Below, piece after piece: positions 17,267 through 25,903 of a stretch of 64,000 nt of DNA. The DNA is from Sphingobium sp. Lineage in GTDB: Bacteria; Pseudomonadota; Alphaproteobacteria; Sphingomonadales; Sphingomonadaceae. Positions within the stretch are counted from its first letter, which is position 1; each line of letters starts with the position of its first letter. The notes below the pieces were generated by a model. That model had not been told where the DNA came from. It saw only the letters and a program-made list of their open reading frames with translations, and ran no database searches. Location: NCBI GenBank assembly GCA_017744605.1, contig JAGIAZ010000013.1:1-64000 (forward strand). The letters run 5' to 3'. The translations under genes and the position numbers were made by a program.

Positions 17267-18397
17267 CTATTTCGCTTCCAGCGCCTTCAGCCTAGCCTGG
17301 TCGACACTGGCGGCGGCGCGCTTGAGATCCTCGAAGCTGTCGGCCTCACCCTTGGCCTCGATCAGGAAACGCTTGTCGATGATCGTCGTATAGCTGCCTT
17401 CGTCGCCGTCATTGTCCCATTTTTCGGCGACGAACGTGCCGTCCTTGTTCGAGACGTGCTCGAAGCCGTTTTCGTCCGGCCGACTCCTTTCGATCCGGAT
17501 GGCATTGCGCATCTGCGCCAGGGCGCCGAAGCCTGCGAGGTCCACGACCTTGAGCGTGAATGCCTGGTTGCCATCCTTGTAGGTCGCTTCGGCGTTGCCG
17601 CCGCCGGGGCCGCCGGTGGAGCTTTCGAGGCCGGTCCGCTCAAAGCTGCCGAGCCTGGTCGGAAGCAGCGCCTGCAGGTCGGAACCCGACACCGTCTTTC
17701 CGTCGCCTTTGCGAGCGGCGTCGCGCAGCTCACGCAAAAATCCGCGGCCGTCGAAGCCGACTTCATCGCCATGGGTGCGGAAGGCCTGGCGCTGCTGGAC
17801 GTCCGGCCTGCCGCCCATCATCAGGGCCGGCCCGCTGGAAATGGCGCTCGCCACGAGGTTCAGGCCGATGGCGCAGACGATGGTGGCGAAGCCGAAGCGC
17901 CTCTTGTCCACCTCGGGCACCTTCATCATCGGGCCGATGCCGGTGAAGAAGAGATAGAGCGAATAAAAGCTGGCGAGCCCGACAAACCCGAAGCCGGGCA
18001 CCATCGCGACCGCCGAGGCGAGCCACATCGGGATGGAGGAATAGACGATCAGCTTGAAGGCGTCGCGCGGGCTGCCCTCCCCGCCGAAACGCGGCGCCAG
18101 CCTGGATGCGATGATGCTCATGGCCAGCAGGCTGGCGAGCGACAGGCCATAGCCGATGATGGCAGTGAACAGCTGGCCGATGAAATGGCCGGAAAAGGGA
18201 TTCCAGCCGATGCGGCCGGTCAGCAGGCCCGCGACGGGTGCCAGCGCGGCGAGGGGCGCCGCGACGCGCGTGAACAGCTCGCCGCTCGGCGTCGTGTCGC
18301 GGTCGATCTCGGGCCATGCCTCTTTCGGGCGCGTCCACAGCGCCTTGACGCGCTCGATGAGAGAGGCCGTCCAGCCGTGTGACTTCTCGATGGCCAT
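17267..18397 (-). CDS. Yip1-domain membrane protein with a C-terminal soluble domain
   Basis: The 376-residue product begins with a charged segment (ERVKALWTRPKEAWPEIDRD), the usual entry to bacterial Yip1-domain proteins. About five membrane helices follow between residues 45 and 190 (APLAALAPVAGLLTG, IGYGLSLASLLAMSIIASRL, VPGFGFVGLASFYSLYLFFTG, IVCAIGLNLVASAIS). The last 170 residues are soluble. They hold LPTRLGSFERTGLES and a beta-rich EAKGEADSFEDLKRAAASVD end that resembles a lipoprotein-like or sensor fold. Function is unknown. It is convergent with the SDR gene and divergent from the DUF1232 gene. Confidence 0.72.
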   Translation of the reverse strand: MAIEKSHGWTASLIERVKALWTRPKEAWPEIDRDTTPSGELFTRVAAPLAALAPVAGLLTGRIGWNPFSGHFIGQLFTAIIGYGLSLASLLAMSIIASRLAPRFGGEGSPRDAFKLIVYSSIPMWLASAVAMVPGFGFVGLASFYSLYLFFTGIGPMMKVPEVDKRRFGFATIVCAIGLNLVASAISSGPALMMGGRPDVQQRQAFRTHGDEVGFDGRGFLRELRDAARKGDGKTVSGSDLQALLPTRLGSFERTGLESSTGGPGGGNAEATYKDGNQAFTLKVVDLAGFGALAQMRNAIRIERSRPDENGFEHVSNKDGTFVAEKWDNDGDEGSYTTIIDKRFLIEAKGEADSFEDLKRAAASVDQARLKALEAK

Positions 18398-18558
18398 GAC
18401 TATCCGTTCGCTCCCCGTCTCACTCGATATCTCTAAGATATATCTTTTGATGGAATGGCTTCAAGCGGAACCGCTAAAAAAGAGCTCCGATGAAGTTGCG
18501 CTGCAATTGACCCAGGCCGGTGCTAATCGAGCGTCATGAGGCGGAAGACGCGCGGACT

Positions 18559-18936
18559 ATGCGGTTGAGGGAGTGGGCGCGGGCGCGGGCGCTCAAGCGC
18601 GATATCGTGGCCCTGTGGCTCGCGGCGCGCGATCCGCGTGTTCCATTCGCTGCCAAAATGCTCGCGGGCTTCGTGGCGGCCTACGCACTCAGTCCCATCG
18701 ACCTCATTCCGGATTTCATTCCGGTCTTCGGATATCTCGACGATCTGCTCATCGTGCCGCTCGGCATCTGGCTGGCATTGCGCCTGATCCCGCCCGATCT
18801 GATGGCGGAGCTTCGCGATGCGGCCACCGAACGCGCGAGACCCACGAGCTATTGGGCCGCAGGCGCCGTCGTCGCGTTCTGGCTCGTCATCGCGGCGCTG
18901 ACCGCGGGGTGGGCCAAAAGCCTGTGGACAAGTTGA
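18559..18936 (+). CDS. YkvA/DUF1232 family membrane protein
   Basis: The 125-residue protein has the DUF1232 core [26 protein letters not shown] followed by [17 protein letters not shown], read here as [15 protein letters not shown] and [12 protein letters not shown]. This is a highly recognisable motif. A further hydrophobic helix ([20 protein letters not shown]) ends the chain, so it spans the membrane. The family has no settled function. I chose the ATG at 18559 because [15 protein letters not shown] matches the usual start of the family; a GTG 13 codons upstream (18520) is possible. It lies 56 bp before dnaE on the same strand. Confidence 0.82.
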   Translation: MRLREWARARALKRDIVALWLAARDPRVPFAAKMLAGFVAAYALSPIDLIPDFIPVFGYLDDLLIVPLGIWLALRLIPPDLMAELRDAATERARPTSYWAAGAVVAFWLVIAALTAGWAKSLWTS

Positions 18937-18992
18937 GCTGACGCCGTGCGTCCGCTTGCGTTGGGCGCCCGCGCGGCCACATAAGCGAGGTC

Positions 18993-21900
18993 ATGGCTCA
19001 CGCCCCTTATGTCCCGCTGCGCAATCTGTCCGCTTATTCGCTGCTCGAAGGCGCGATCGCGCCCAAGCAGATGGCGGCGCGCGCCAAGGATCAGGGTTTT
19101 CCCGCAGCCGCGCTGACTGACCGCAACGGGCTCTATGCGGCCATGGCGTTCTCGGAAGCGGCGGCAAAGTCGGGCGTGCAGCCGATTATTGGCGCGACGC
19201 TGGCGATTGCCCGTCCGGATCGCCCCGACAATGCGCCGCTGGTGCTCGATTGGCTGGTGCTGCTCGCGCAGGATGACGAGGGTTACGGCAATCTCTGCGC
19301 ATTGGTCAGCCAGGCGCATGTCGCGCGGCCGATGGAGGATGACGCTCATGTCACCTTCGACCAGCTGGAGGCCCATGCACAGGGATTGATTTGCCTGACC
19401 GCAAGTGGAGACGGCGCGCTCGCGCGGCTGATCGCCGAGGGGCAACCCGAAGCCGCGGGCGCCTATCTCGGGCGCTTGCACGTGCTGTTCGGCGACCGGC
19501 TGTATATCGAGCTTTCGCGCACCGGCGATCCGGTGATGGATCAGGCGGAAGGCACGCTGATCGATCTTGCCTATGCGCGGCACCTGCCGCTCGTCGCCAC
19601 GAACCCGGCCTGTTACGCCGATCCCGGCTTCCACGCGGCCCATGACGTGCTGCTCTGCATCGCGACCGGCAGCTATGTCGAAAGCGCGGAGCGGCGCCGC
19701 AGTTCGCCCGAAAGCTGGATGAAGCCGGCGGCGGACATGGTGGCCCTGTTCGAAGACCTGCCCGAGGCGATCGCCAACACGCTGGTGGTGGCGCAGCGTT
19801 GTGCGGTCATGGCGCCCAAGCGCAAGCCCATCCTGCCCAGCCTTGCCGGCGACAGGGCGGGCGAGGAAATGCAGTTGCGCGCCGATGCGACGGCTGGCCT
19901 GGTCGAACGACTTCGAATTCTCCACCGTCATTCCCGCGAAAGCGGGAATGACGATGTGAATGGGGACGAACTCAAGGCACATTACCCCGCCTATTTCGAG
20001 CGTCTCGATTTCGAGCTCGATGTCATCATCCAGATGGGATTTCCGGGCTACTTCCTGATCGTTGCCGACTTCATCAAATGGGCGAAGTCGCACGACATTC
20101 CCGTGGGCCCGGGGCGCGGTTCGGGCGCCGGCTCGGTCGTGGCCTGGGCGCTGACCATCACCGATCTCGATCCGCTGCAACTCGGCCTGCTGTTCGAGCG
20201 CTTCCTCAACCCCGAACGCGTCTCGATGCCCGACTTCGACATCGACTTCTGCGAAACGCGGCGCGGCGAGGTCATCAAATATGTCCAGGACAAATATGGC
20301 AGCGATCATGTCGCGCAGATCATCACCTTCGGTACGCTGAAGGCGCGCGCTGCGCTCAAGGATACCGGCCGCGTCCTGCAGATGGGTTACAATCAGGTCG
20401 ACCGGCTCGCCAAGCTGGTCCCCAACCATCCGACCGACCCCTGGACGCTCGAGCGCACCATGAACGGCTCGGCCGAGTTCGTCGCGGAATATAAGGCGGA
20501 CCGCAATATCGCGCGGCTCGTCGACCAGGCGATGCAGATCGAAGGGCTGCCGCGCAACAGCTCCACCCACGCCGCCGGCGTCGTGATCGGCGATCGGCCG
20601 CTCAGCGAACTGGTGCCGCTCTACCGCGATCCCAAGTCCGACATGCCGGTCACCCAGTTCGACCTCAAATATGTCGAGACCGCCGGCCTGGTGAAGTTCG
20701 ACTTCCTCGGCCTCAAGACGCTCTCGGTGCTCCAGCGTGCCGTGCAGATGCTGGCCGCGCGCGGCGTCGAGATCGACCTGTCGGCGCTGCGCTGGGACGA
20801 TGAGGAAACCTACAAGCTGCTCCAGCGCGGCGACACGGTCGGCGTGTTCCAGGTGGAATCGGAGGGCATGCGCAAGACGCTGGCCGCCGTGAAGCCCACG
20901 GTCTTCGAGGACATCATCGCCCTCGGCGCGCTCTACCGCCCGGGCCCGATGGACAATATTCCGATGTTCGGCCGTCGCAAGAATGGCCAGGAAGAGATTG
21001 AATATCCACATCCCCTGCTGGAATCGATCCTGAAGGAGACCTACGGGATCTTCGTCTATCAGGAGCAGGTGATGCAGGCCGCGCAGATCCTCGCCGGCTA
21101 TTCGCTCGGCGGCGCCGACCTGCTGCGCCGCGCCATGGGCAAGAAGGTCAAGGCGGAGATGGACGCCCAGCGCGCCACCTTCGTCGAGGGTTGCAAGTCG
21201 CATCACGACATCGACAAGAAGAAGGCCAATGAGCTGTTCGACTTGATCGACAAGTTCGCCGGCTACGGCTTCAACAAGAGCCACGCCGCGGCCTATGCGC
21301 TGCTCACCTACCAGACCGCCTATTTGAAGGCGCATTACCCGGCCGAATTCTACGCCGCGTCCATGGCCTACGATATCCACCAGACCGACAAGCTCTGCGT
21401 GTTCGTGGACGATATGCGTCGCATGGGCCTGACGTGCCTCGGGCCTGACATCAATGTGAGCCAGGCCGATTTCTCGGTCGAACCCGATCCGAACGATCCG
21501 ACCCGTCACGCGGTTCGCTATGCGCTGGGCGGTCTCAAGGGCGTGGGCGAAAAGGCGATGGAGACGCTGGTCGAGGAGCGCGTGCGCGGCGGCCCGTTCC
21601 GCGATCTCGACGATCTCGCCGACCGTATCGAGCCGCGCCTGCTCAATCGTCGCCAGCTCGAGAGCCTCGCCGCGGGTGGCGCCTTCGACAGCATGGAACT
21701 CGATCGCGCGGTCGTCCATGCCGTCGCCGAGACGCTGCTGTCCGTTGCCGCCAGGGCGGCCGAAGCGCGGGAAACAGGGCAGGGCGGTCTCTTCGGCGAG
21801 GTCGAGGCGGCGCATGCCGATGTGCCGCTGCCGGTGGGCGTCAAATGGGCCGCGTCCGAACGCATGGCGCAGGAGAAGGAGGCGTTCGGCTTCTATTTCT

Positions 21901-22535
21901 CGGCGCATCCCGTCGATCGTTATCGCCAGTTTGCCCGCGCCAGGGGCGTGCGCAGCTATGCCGAGCTCTGCGGCTCGTCCGATGGCCTGCGCGAGGGCGA
22001 GCGCAACGGCGCGATGATGGCGGGCCTCGTCGAGGAATTGCGCTGGCGCGACACGAAGCGCGGCGCGCGCTTCGTGTCCGCGACCTTCTCGGACTCCAGC
22101 GGCCAGTTCCAGGCGAGCTGCTTCGAGGAGGAGGGCTGCAAGCTGCTCGCGCGGCTGCATGAGGATGGCCAGTGCGCCCTGCTGACCGTCGAGCTCGACC
22201 GCCAGCCCGGCGAGGAAACGCCGCGCGTCACCGTGCGTGGAGTCCAGTCCTTCGAACAGATGGCCGGCAATGCCCGCATGCGCATGGTCATCGCCGTCGA
22301 CGCGCCGGAAGCGATCTCGCAGCTCCAGCCGATGCTGGCCGATCGTCATGGCGGCCGCTCGCGAGTCGAGATCGCGGCTCTGATGCCGGACGGCAGCCGC
22401 GCGACCGTCATCCTTGGCGATCATTTCCAGCTCGACGAAGAGCTGGGCGAGCGCATCGAGAGCGTGCGTGGCGTGAGCGGCGTCGCCCTGGGCCCACTTG
22501 GCCCGCCCGACCTGAAGGTGGTGGCCTCGCGCTGA
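18993..22535 (+). CDS. dnaE: DNA polymerase III subunit alpha
   Basis: This is the replicative polymerase catalytic subunit. The 1,180-residue protein has an N-terminal PHP domain (YVPLRNLSAYSLLEGA), where the metal-binding HxH of active PHP domains is absent. The palm region has PVGPGRGSGAGSVVAWAL and MPDFDIDFCETRRGE with the catalytic aspartates. The fingers contain YQEQVMQAAQILAGYSLGGADLLRRAMGKK in parts, and FNKSHAAAYALLTYQTAYLK. HhH, OB-fold and C-terminal domains follow. Residues 312-321 (RHSRESGNDD) are encoded by a perfect hairpin repeat at 19926-19953, inserted in frame just before the conserved YFERLDFELDVIIQMGFPGYF region. It is a DnaE1 type, not DnaE2, by length and by its lone setting. 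Confidence 0.96.
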   Translation: MAHAPYVPLRNLSAYSLLEGAIAPKQMAARAKDQGFPAAALTDRNGLYAAMAFSEAAAKSGVQPIIGATLAIARPDRPDNAPLVLDWLVLLAQDDEGYGNLCALVSQAHVARPMEDDAHVTFDQLEAHAQGLICLTASGDGALARLIAEGQPEAAGAYLGRLHVLFGDRLYIELSRTGDPVMDQAEGTLIDLAYARHLPLVATNPACYADPGFHAAHDVLLCIATGSYVESAERRRSSPESWMKPAADMVALFEDLPEAIANTLVVAQRCAVMAPKRKPILPSLAGDRAGEEMQLRADATAGLVERLRILHRHSRESGNDDVNGDELKAHYPAYFERLDFELDVIIQMGFPGYFLIVADFIKWAKSHDIPVGPGRGSGAGSVVAWALTITDLDPLQLGLLFERFLNPERVSMPDFDIDFCETRRGEVIKYVQDKYGSDHVAQIITFGTLKARAALKDTGRVLQMGYNQVDRLAKLVPNHPTDPWTLERTMNGSAEFVAEYKADRNIARLVDQAMQIEGLPRNSSTHAAGVVIGDRPLSELVPLYRDPKSDMPVTQFDLKYVETAGLVKFDFLGLKTLSVLQRAVQMLAARGVEIDLSALRWDDEETYKLLQRGDTVGVFQVESEGMRKTLAAVKPTVFEDIIALGALYRPGPMDNIPMFGRRKNGQEEIEYPHPLLESILKETYGIFVYQEQVMQAAQILAGYSLGGADLLRRAMGKKVKAEMDAQRATFVEGCKSHHDIDKKKANELFDLIDKFAGYGFNKSHAAAYALLTYQTAYLKAHYPAEFYAASMAYDIHQTDKLCVFVDDMRRMGLTCLGPDINVSQADFSVEPDPNDPTRHAVRYALGGLKGVGEKAMETLVEERVRGGPFRDLDDLADRIEPRLLNRRQLESLAAGGAFDSMELDRAVVHAVAETLLSVAARAAEARETGQGGLFGEVEAAHADVPLPVGVKWAASERMAQEKEAFGFYFSAHPVDRYRQFARARGVRSYAELCGSSDGLREGERNGAMMAGLVEELRWRDTKRGARFVSATFSDSSGQFQASCFEEEGCKLLARLHEDGQCALLTVELDRQPGEETPRVTVRGVQSFEQMAGNARMRMVIAVDAPEAISQLQPMLADRHGGRSRVEIAALMPDGSRATVILGDHFQLDEELGERIESVRGVSGVALGPLGPPDLKVVASR
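19926..19953. repeat. palindromic repeat inserted in frame inside dnaE
   Basis: CGTCATTCCCGC, GAAA and GCGGGAATGACG form perfect 12-bp arms with a 4-nt loop. Read in the dnaE frame it gives RHSRESGNDD. Elements of this kind (CATTCCCGCGAAAGCGGGAATG) are known to me as dispersed intergenic repeats in many proteobacteria, often predicted as HSRESGN peptides. Confidence 0.85.
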
Positions 22536-22673
22536 CACCCGAAAATGCCACGTCATGCGGAACGTGTTTGTGCATTGCACGCCCTTGGTCCCCACATTCA
22601 TCTCGCCCGATGCTCAAGCCGTCGCGATGAAACATGGCCTCTGAAACAGGTCGGTGCTGATCCCGCCCAGACT

Positions 22674-22807
22674 AAGGATAAACCGTTCCCCGGCGCAGGC
22701 CGGGGTCCAAGCTCGGCGCGACGCGTCGAACACGCGCTGCCTCTCCACTCTGTTCCCGGGCCTACGCCGTGGAACAGCAACTTGCTCGCACGAGACTATC
22801 GCCAAAC
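22674..22807. repeat. family A palindromic repeat, degenerate copy (A1)
   Basis: It has GTTCCCCGGCGCAGGCCGGGG followed by CGCGACGCGTCGAA, and, inverted, CTGTTCCCGGGCCTACGCCG with TATCGCCAAAC at its end. It fills the gap between the convergent dnaE and radical SAM genes (22536-22829), where I see nothing else. Confidence 0.7.
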
Positions 22808-22829
22808 ACAGAGCGACGATCAGGGCGCT

Positions 22830-23894
22830 TCAAAACAGCCGCCCCTGGTCGCTGGGCGCCACGAACAGGTCCTTGCGCAGGTCGATCCGGCCGCTCTCCA
22901 GCCCGAAGCGCTTCCTCGCCTTCTCGAACCGCGTGCGGAGCAATTGCGCGAAGGCGCCTTGTCCGCGCATGCGGCTGCCGAAGTCGGGATCATTATCGGC
23001 CCCGCCGCGCATGTCGCGGATCTGGCTCATCACCTTGGCCGCGCGGTCCGGATAATGTTCGTTCAGCCATTCGCGGAACAAGGGCGCGACCTCATAGGGC
23101 AGGCGCACCGGAATATGCGACACCGACCGCGCGCCGGCCGCCGCCACGGCTTCGGCCAGCGCCTCGATCTCATGATCGTTGATGGCGGGAATCATCGGCG
23201 AGAGCGACGCATGAACATGGATACCGGCCTCGCTCAGCGCCTTGATCGCAGCGAGCCGCTTGGCCGGGCGTGGCGCGCGTGGCTCGAGCTTGCGATGCGT
23301 GGCCGGGTCGAGCGTCGTCACCGACAGGGCAATGGCGACGAGGCCCTGCGCGGCCATCGGCGCCAGCAGGTCGATGTCGCGAACGACACGGTCGGACTTG
23401 GTCGTGATCATCATCGGGTGCCGGCACTCCGCCAGCACGGCGATGATCGCCCTGGTGATCTCCCAACGCGCCTCGATCGGCTGATAGGGGTCGGTATTGG
23501 TCCCCATGGCGATGGTCTTCACGACATAGCCCGGCTTCGCCAGCTCCTTGCGCAGCAGCATCGCCGCCTCGGGCTTCACGAACAGCTTGCTCTCGAAGTC
23601 CAGCCCCGGCGAGAGATCGAGCCGCGCATGGCTGGGCCGCGCGAAGCAATAGATGCAGCCATGCTCGCAACCTGAAATCGGGTTAATGGATTGGGTAAAT
23701 CCGATATCTGGCGAGCTGTTTCGCGTGATGATCGTGCGCGGATGTTGGATGGTGACGGTTGTACGAAGCCTTGGAATTTCGCCATCCACAGCTTCTTGTT
23801 CATCCAGCCAATCCCCATCCGCTTCTCGCTCAGGCAGGTTGAAACGCCTGCTCGCCTGATTTTGCGTTGCGCCTCTTCCACGTTCCCTACGCAT
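22830..23894 (-). CDS. PA0069 family radical SAM protein (chimeric gene)
   Basis: The 354-residue product belongs to the radical SAM proteins related to spore photoproduct lyase. The iron-sulfur motif CEHGCIYC (C76, C80, C83) is preceded by RTIITRNSSPDIGF. KTIAMGTNTDPYQPIEA, MMITTKSDRVVRDIDLL and HASLSPMIPAIND follow. The gene is a hybrid: codons up to the GCEH motif lie in an AT-richer insert, while the rest is resident high-GC sequence that once followed the fragment at 24913-25254. The join is at the 12-bp ATGCTCGCAACC (23661-23672). I chose the ATG at 23894 because the LexA-like box then lies exactly 10 nt upstream, as in the relict copy. The reaction is unknown; a DNA-repair or nucleic-acid role is inferred from kinship and the LexA-like box. 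Confidence 0.88.
   Translation of the reverse strand: MRRERGRGATQNQASRRFNLPEREADGDWLDEQEAVDGEIPRLRTTVTIQHPRTIITRNSSPDIGFTQSINPISGCEHGCIYCFARPSHARLDLSPGLDFESKLFVKPEAAMLLRKELAKPGYVVKTIAMGTNTDPYQPIEARWEITRAIIAVLAECRHPMMITTKSDRVVRDIDLLAPMAAQGLVAIALSVTTLDPATHRKLEPRAPRPAKRLAAIKALSEAGIHVHASLSPMIPAINDHEIEALAEAVAAAGARSVSHIPVRLPYEVAPLFREWLNEHYPDRAAKVMSQIRDMRGGADNDPDFGSRMRGQGAFAQLLRTRFEKARKRFGLESGRIDLRKDLFVAPSDQGRLF
23661..23672. repeat. 12-bp direct repeat at left border of insert
   Basis: ATGCTCGCAACC here and at 25018-25029 bounds the 1,357-bp inserted segment. It encodes the GCEH motif of the radical SAM gene in both places. Confidence 0.85.
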
Positions 23895-23904
23895 TGCGCT
23901 CTTG

Positions 23905-23919
23905 GAACATAAGGGGAAC
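23905..23919 (-). promoter_or_regulatory. LexA-like box upstream of the chimeric radical SAM gene
   Basis: On the minus strand it reads GTTC-CCCTTAT-GTTC, an exact fit to the alphaproteobacterial SOS operator GTTC-N7-GTTC. It ends 10 nt before the ATG at 23894, so LexA would block the promoter or start region. Confidence 0.75.
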
Positions 23920-23957
23920 AAATTGTCAACCTGATAGCGCCAACGGCGGCAGTTGAT

Positions 23958-24959
23958 TCAAGAAATTGAAGTAAGGCGGACGAGTGAGAGAGTGCCGTCC
24001 TCATCCCGAACTAAGGCAACACTGTTGTCTCTTGATGTCGCCAGCGGCCATCCCCCAATTACCGAAACTACGGCTCCGTCTTTAAGATCGATGATCTCAC
24101 AAGAGTTGCGTGTGCTCTCTTTCGCAAAAAGAGCGTATCGCCCCGAAGCAAACATAGCCAAATTGGCAGAGTCGCCGATGATTAATTGATCATCTCGCGA
24201 AGGCAAACGTCCGTCTATTTTCCAAAGCTCTGCGCCAGATTCGTCAAACGCGCGGACATAGGTCATCTTATTTGCGACACGGAAGGCACCTCCAAAGGAA
24301 ACGACTATCGTTTTATAAGCTCTGGAATAAGCCAGAGCACCGGCACTGCCTTCGCCATCTTCAAAGACCAGATTTAGACTGGGCAGGCGGGCCAAAAGGG
24401 TCGCGGCGCCATTATTTGTTGCCAGTGACTGCAAAAGCTCAGGCCGCCGCTGCCCGTTGACGATCGCCAATTCGTTATGCTTGCCGGGCAAAAGGGGGCC
24501 AAATCTCTGCCAGACCGTACTTTCCTGGAGCACCTTTGGTCCAGAAACAACGAAACCATCCGGGCTTCCAGCGGTTTGCAGGACGTATATGCGCTTGGCA
24601 TCGTCATGATCGATTATATCGCAGTCCGCCTCGATCTTCATGGCATCTCGGATCATGGACGACCAAGGGCAAAGCAGGTCGGCAGGTACAAAGCCTTGTG
24701 CTCTTGCTGCGCGAAACAGCGGCATCACGCCGATAGATTCGAACTTCGTTGTCCCCGACTGCCAAAGCCTCACTGTTCCATCGCCACATTGCACGAGTGC
24801 CTTGCTGCCATCATCAGATATTATAGCGCGATCACCTATGTTGCCCCGCTCTTTGTCAAAGGTCGGAGTTGGACAGTCCTGTCGTGTTAGTTGAGCAAGC
24901 GGCATAGGAACGTCAGCTGCCACGGAAGACGCGAGAAGGAAAATCGCTGGGAAAATCAT
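23958..24959 (-). CDS. exported hypothetical protein, beta-propeller-like, in AT-richer insert
   Basis: The 333-residue protein begins with a signal peptide ([20 protein letters not shown]). The mature part has several similar strands of the form [36 protein letters not shown], and [31 protein letters not shown] and [13 protein letters not shown]. The repeats look like WD40- or propeller-like blades, with two Cys pairs possible. I do not recognise a named family. Codons use many more A/T third bases than neighbours. The start has no clear Shine-Dalgarno sequence, and its first 47 bp overlap the 3' end of the relict radical SAM frame. It lies wholly inside the segment bounded by 12-bp repeats, so it arrived with the foreign 5' half of the radical SAM gene. 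Confidence 0.68.
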   Translation of the reverse strand: MIFPAIFLLASSVAADVPMPLAQLTRQDCPTPTFDKERGNIGDRAIISDDGSKALVQCGDGTVRLWQSGTTKFESIGVMPLFRAARAQGFVPADLLCPWSSMIRDAMKIEADCDIIDHDDAKRIYVLQTAGSPDGFVVSGPKVLQESTVWQRFGPLLPGKHNELAIVNGQRRPELLQSLATNNGAATLLARLPSLNLVFEDGEGSAGALAYSRAYKTIVVSFGGAFRVANKMTYVRAFDESGAELWKIDGRLPSRDDQLIIGDSANLAMFASGRYALFAKESTRNSCEIIDLKDGAVVSVIGGWPLATSRDNSVALVRDEDGTLSLVRLTSIS

Positions 24960-25254
24960 ATGCTATATCTATCGCACAGTCTTGAGCACGCAAGGGCACT
25001 ACACATAAGTTGTGTGGATGCTCGCAACCCCTATAGGCGTTGATCGACTGGTCGAAGCCTATGTCCGGACTGTTATTGCGCGTGATGATCGTGCGCGCCT
25101 TTTCCTGCGTCACGGTCGTGCGCAGCGGCGGCGGCACGTCTTCATCGTCGGCCAGCACATGATCCAGCCAGTCGCCATCGGCCTGGCGGTCGGGCAGGTT
25201 GAAGCGACTCGGTCGGGCGTTGGAGGGCGCGCCGCGCCCTTTGATGGCGGACAT
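24913..25254 (-). pseudogene. truncated 5' relict of the resident PA0069 radical SAM gene
   Basis: Codons from 25254 encode [52 protein letters not shown] and AYRGCEH, an N-terminal match to the intact gene at 22830-23894. Similarity stops abruptly after GCEH, before the iron-sulfur cysteines CIYC. The frame then runs 35 codons through unrelated sequence to a stop at 24913. The break is exactly at the 12-bp repeat 25018-25029. The relict keeps its own LexA-like box at 25265-25279. It cannot bind the cluster, so it has no radical SAM activity. Confidence 0.85.
25018..25029. repeat. 12-bp direct repeat at right border of insert
   Basis: This is the second copy of ATGCTCGCAACC. To its right is high-GC resident coding sequence; to its left the AT-richer insert begins. 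Confidence 0.85.
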
Positions 25255-25264
25255 GCGGAAATAA

Positions 25265-25279
25265 GAACATAATGTGAAC
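25265..25279 (-). promoter_or_regulatory. LexA-like box upstream of the relict radical SAM gene
   Basis: On the minus strand it reads GTTC-ACATTAT-GTTC, again GTTC-N7-GTTC, and ends 10 nt before the ATG at 25254. The spacer differs from the box at 23905-23919, but the spacing to the start is the same. It may now drive the relict, the unknown gene and the chimeric gene, which lie in line on this strand. Confidence 0.75.
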
Positions 25280-25342
25280 ATGTTGACAAGGGCTGCGTGC
25301 CTGTCCAGCCTCCCCGTCCATTTGAGGAGGAGGGGGATTCTC

Positions 25343-25849
25343 ATGAAACTGCGCGTGCCACTTGCGATGCTGTCGGCTGCCATGCTCGCGAGTGGGGTCC
25401 AGGCCGCCGACACGGAGCCTTGCGCCAAGGACATGGTCTGCGCGAGCGCGCCGGAAACTGTCGTGAAGGCGCTGCAGGATGCGGGCTACAAGGCCTTGCT
25501 CTCCAAGAGCGAAACCACCGGCAATCCGATGATCGAAAGCTCAGCAAACGGCTATAATTACAATATCTTCTTCTATGAGTGCGAGGAGAGGAAGAGTTGT
25601 GCGTCGCTGCTGTTCGGGATCAGCTTCACGGCCGAGGACAGCAACACGCCGCAACTCGCCAATGAGTGGAACAAGAAGATGCGGTTCATGCAGATGGCCG
25701 TCGACGACGACAAGGTGCTCCACGTCAACTACGACATCACCACGAAGGGCGGCCTCAACCAGAAAAATTTCGCCGACGTGGTCGATTGGTGGTCCTCCAT
25801 GTTGGCCGAGTTGCGCAAGTTTTTCGACGCGCATCCCAGCAAGAAATGA
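25343..25849 (+). CDS. exported YbjN domain-containing protein
   Basis: The 168-residue protein has a signal peptide ([21 protein letters not shown]). A single YbjN-like domain follows with [20 protein letters not shown], a beta sheet including [16 protein letters not shown], and [19 protein letters not shown]. YbjN proteins form a chaperone-like fold of the type III secretion chaperone/TIR-assisting group; the role here is unknown. A strong GAGGAGGAGGGGG sits before the ATG. It is divergent from the relict radical SAM gene. The LexA-like box in the 88-bp gap is close to both starts and could also touch this promoter. Confidence 0.78.
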   Translation: MKLRVPLAMLSAAMLASGVQAADTEPCAKDMVCASAPETVVKALQDAGYKALLSKSETTGNPMIESSANGYNYNIFFYECEERKSCASLLFGISFTAEDSNTPQLANEWNKKMRFMQMAVDDDKVLHVNYDITTKGGLNQKNFADVVDWWSSMLAELRKFFDAHPSKK

Positions 25850-25903
25850 TCTCCAGCGGCAGGTGATACGAGGGCGCTTGCGTCACGCGTCGTCCGTCGC
25901 TAA

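Noticed and set aside
18849-22601. 1,250-codon open frame antisense to dnaE
   Set aside because: It mirrors dnaE in a high-GC genome, has no domain pattern, and is a shadow of codon bias.
23661-25029. Transposon or integron cassette with 12-bp target duplication
   Set aside because: No transposase, integrase or terminal inverted repeats; the repeat is part of a conserved coding motif, so homologous recombination explains it better.
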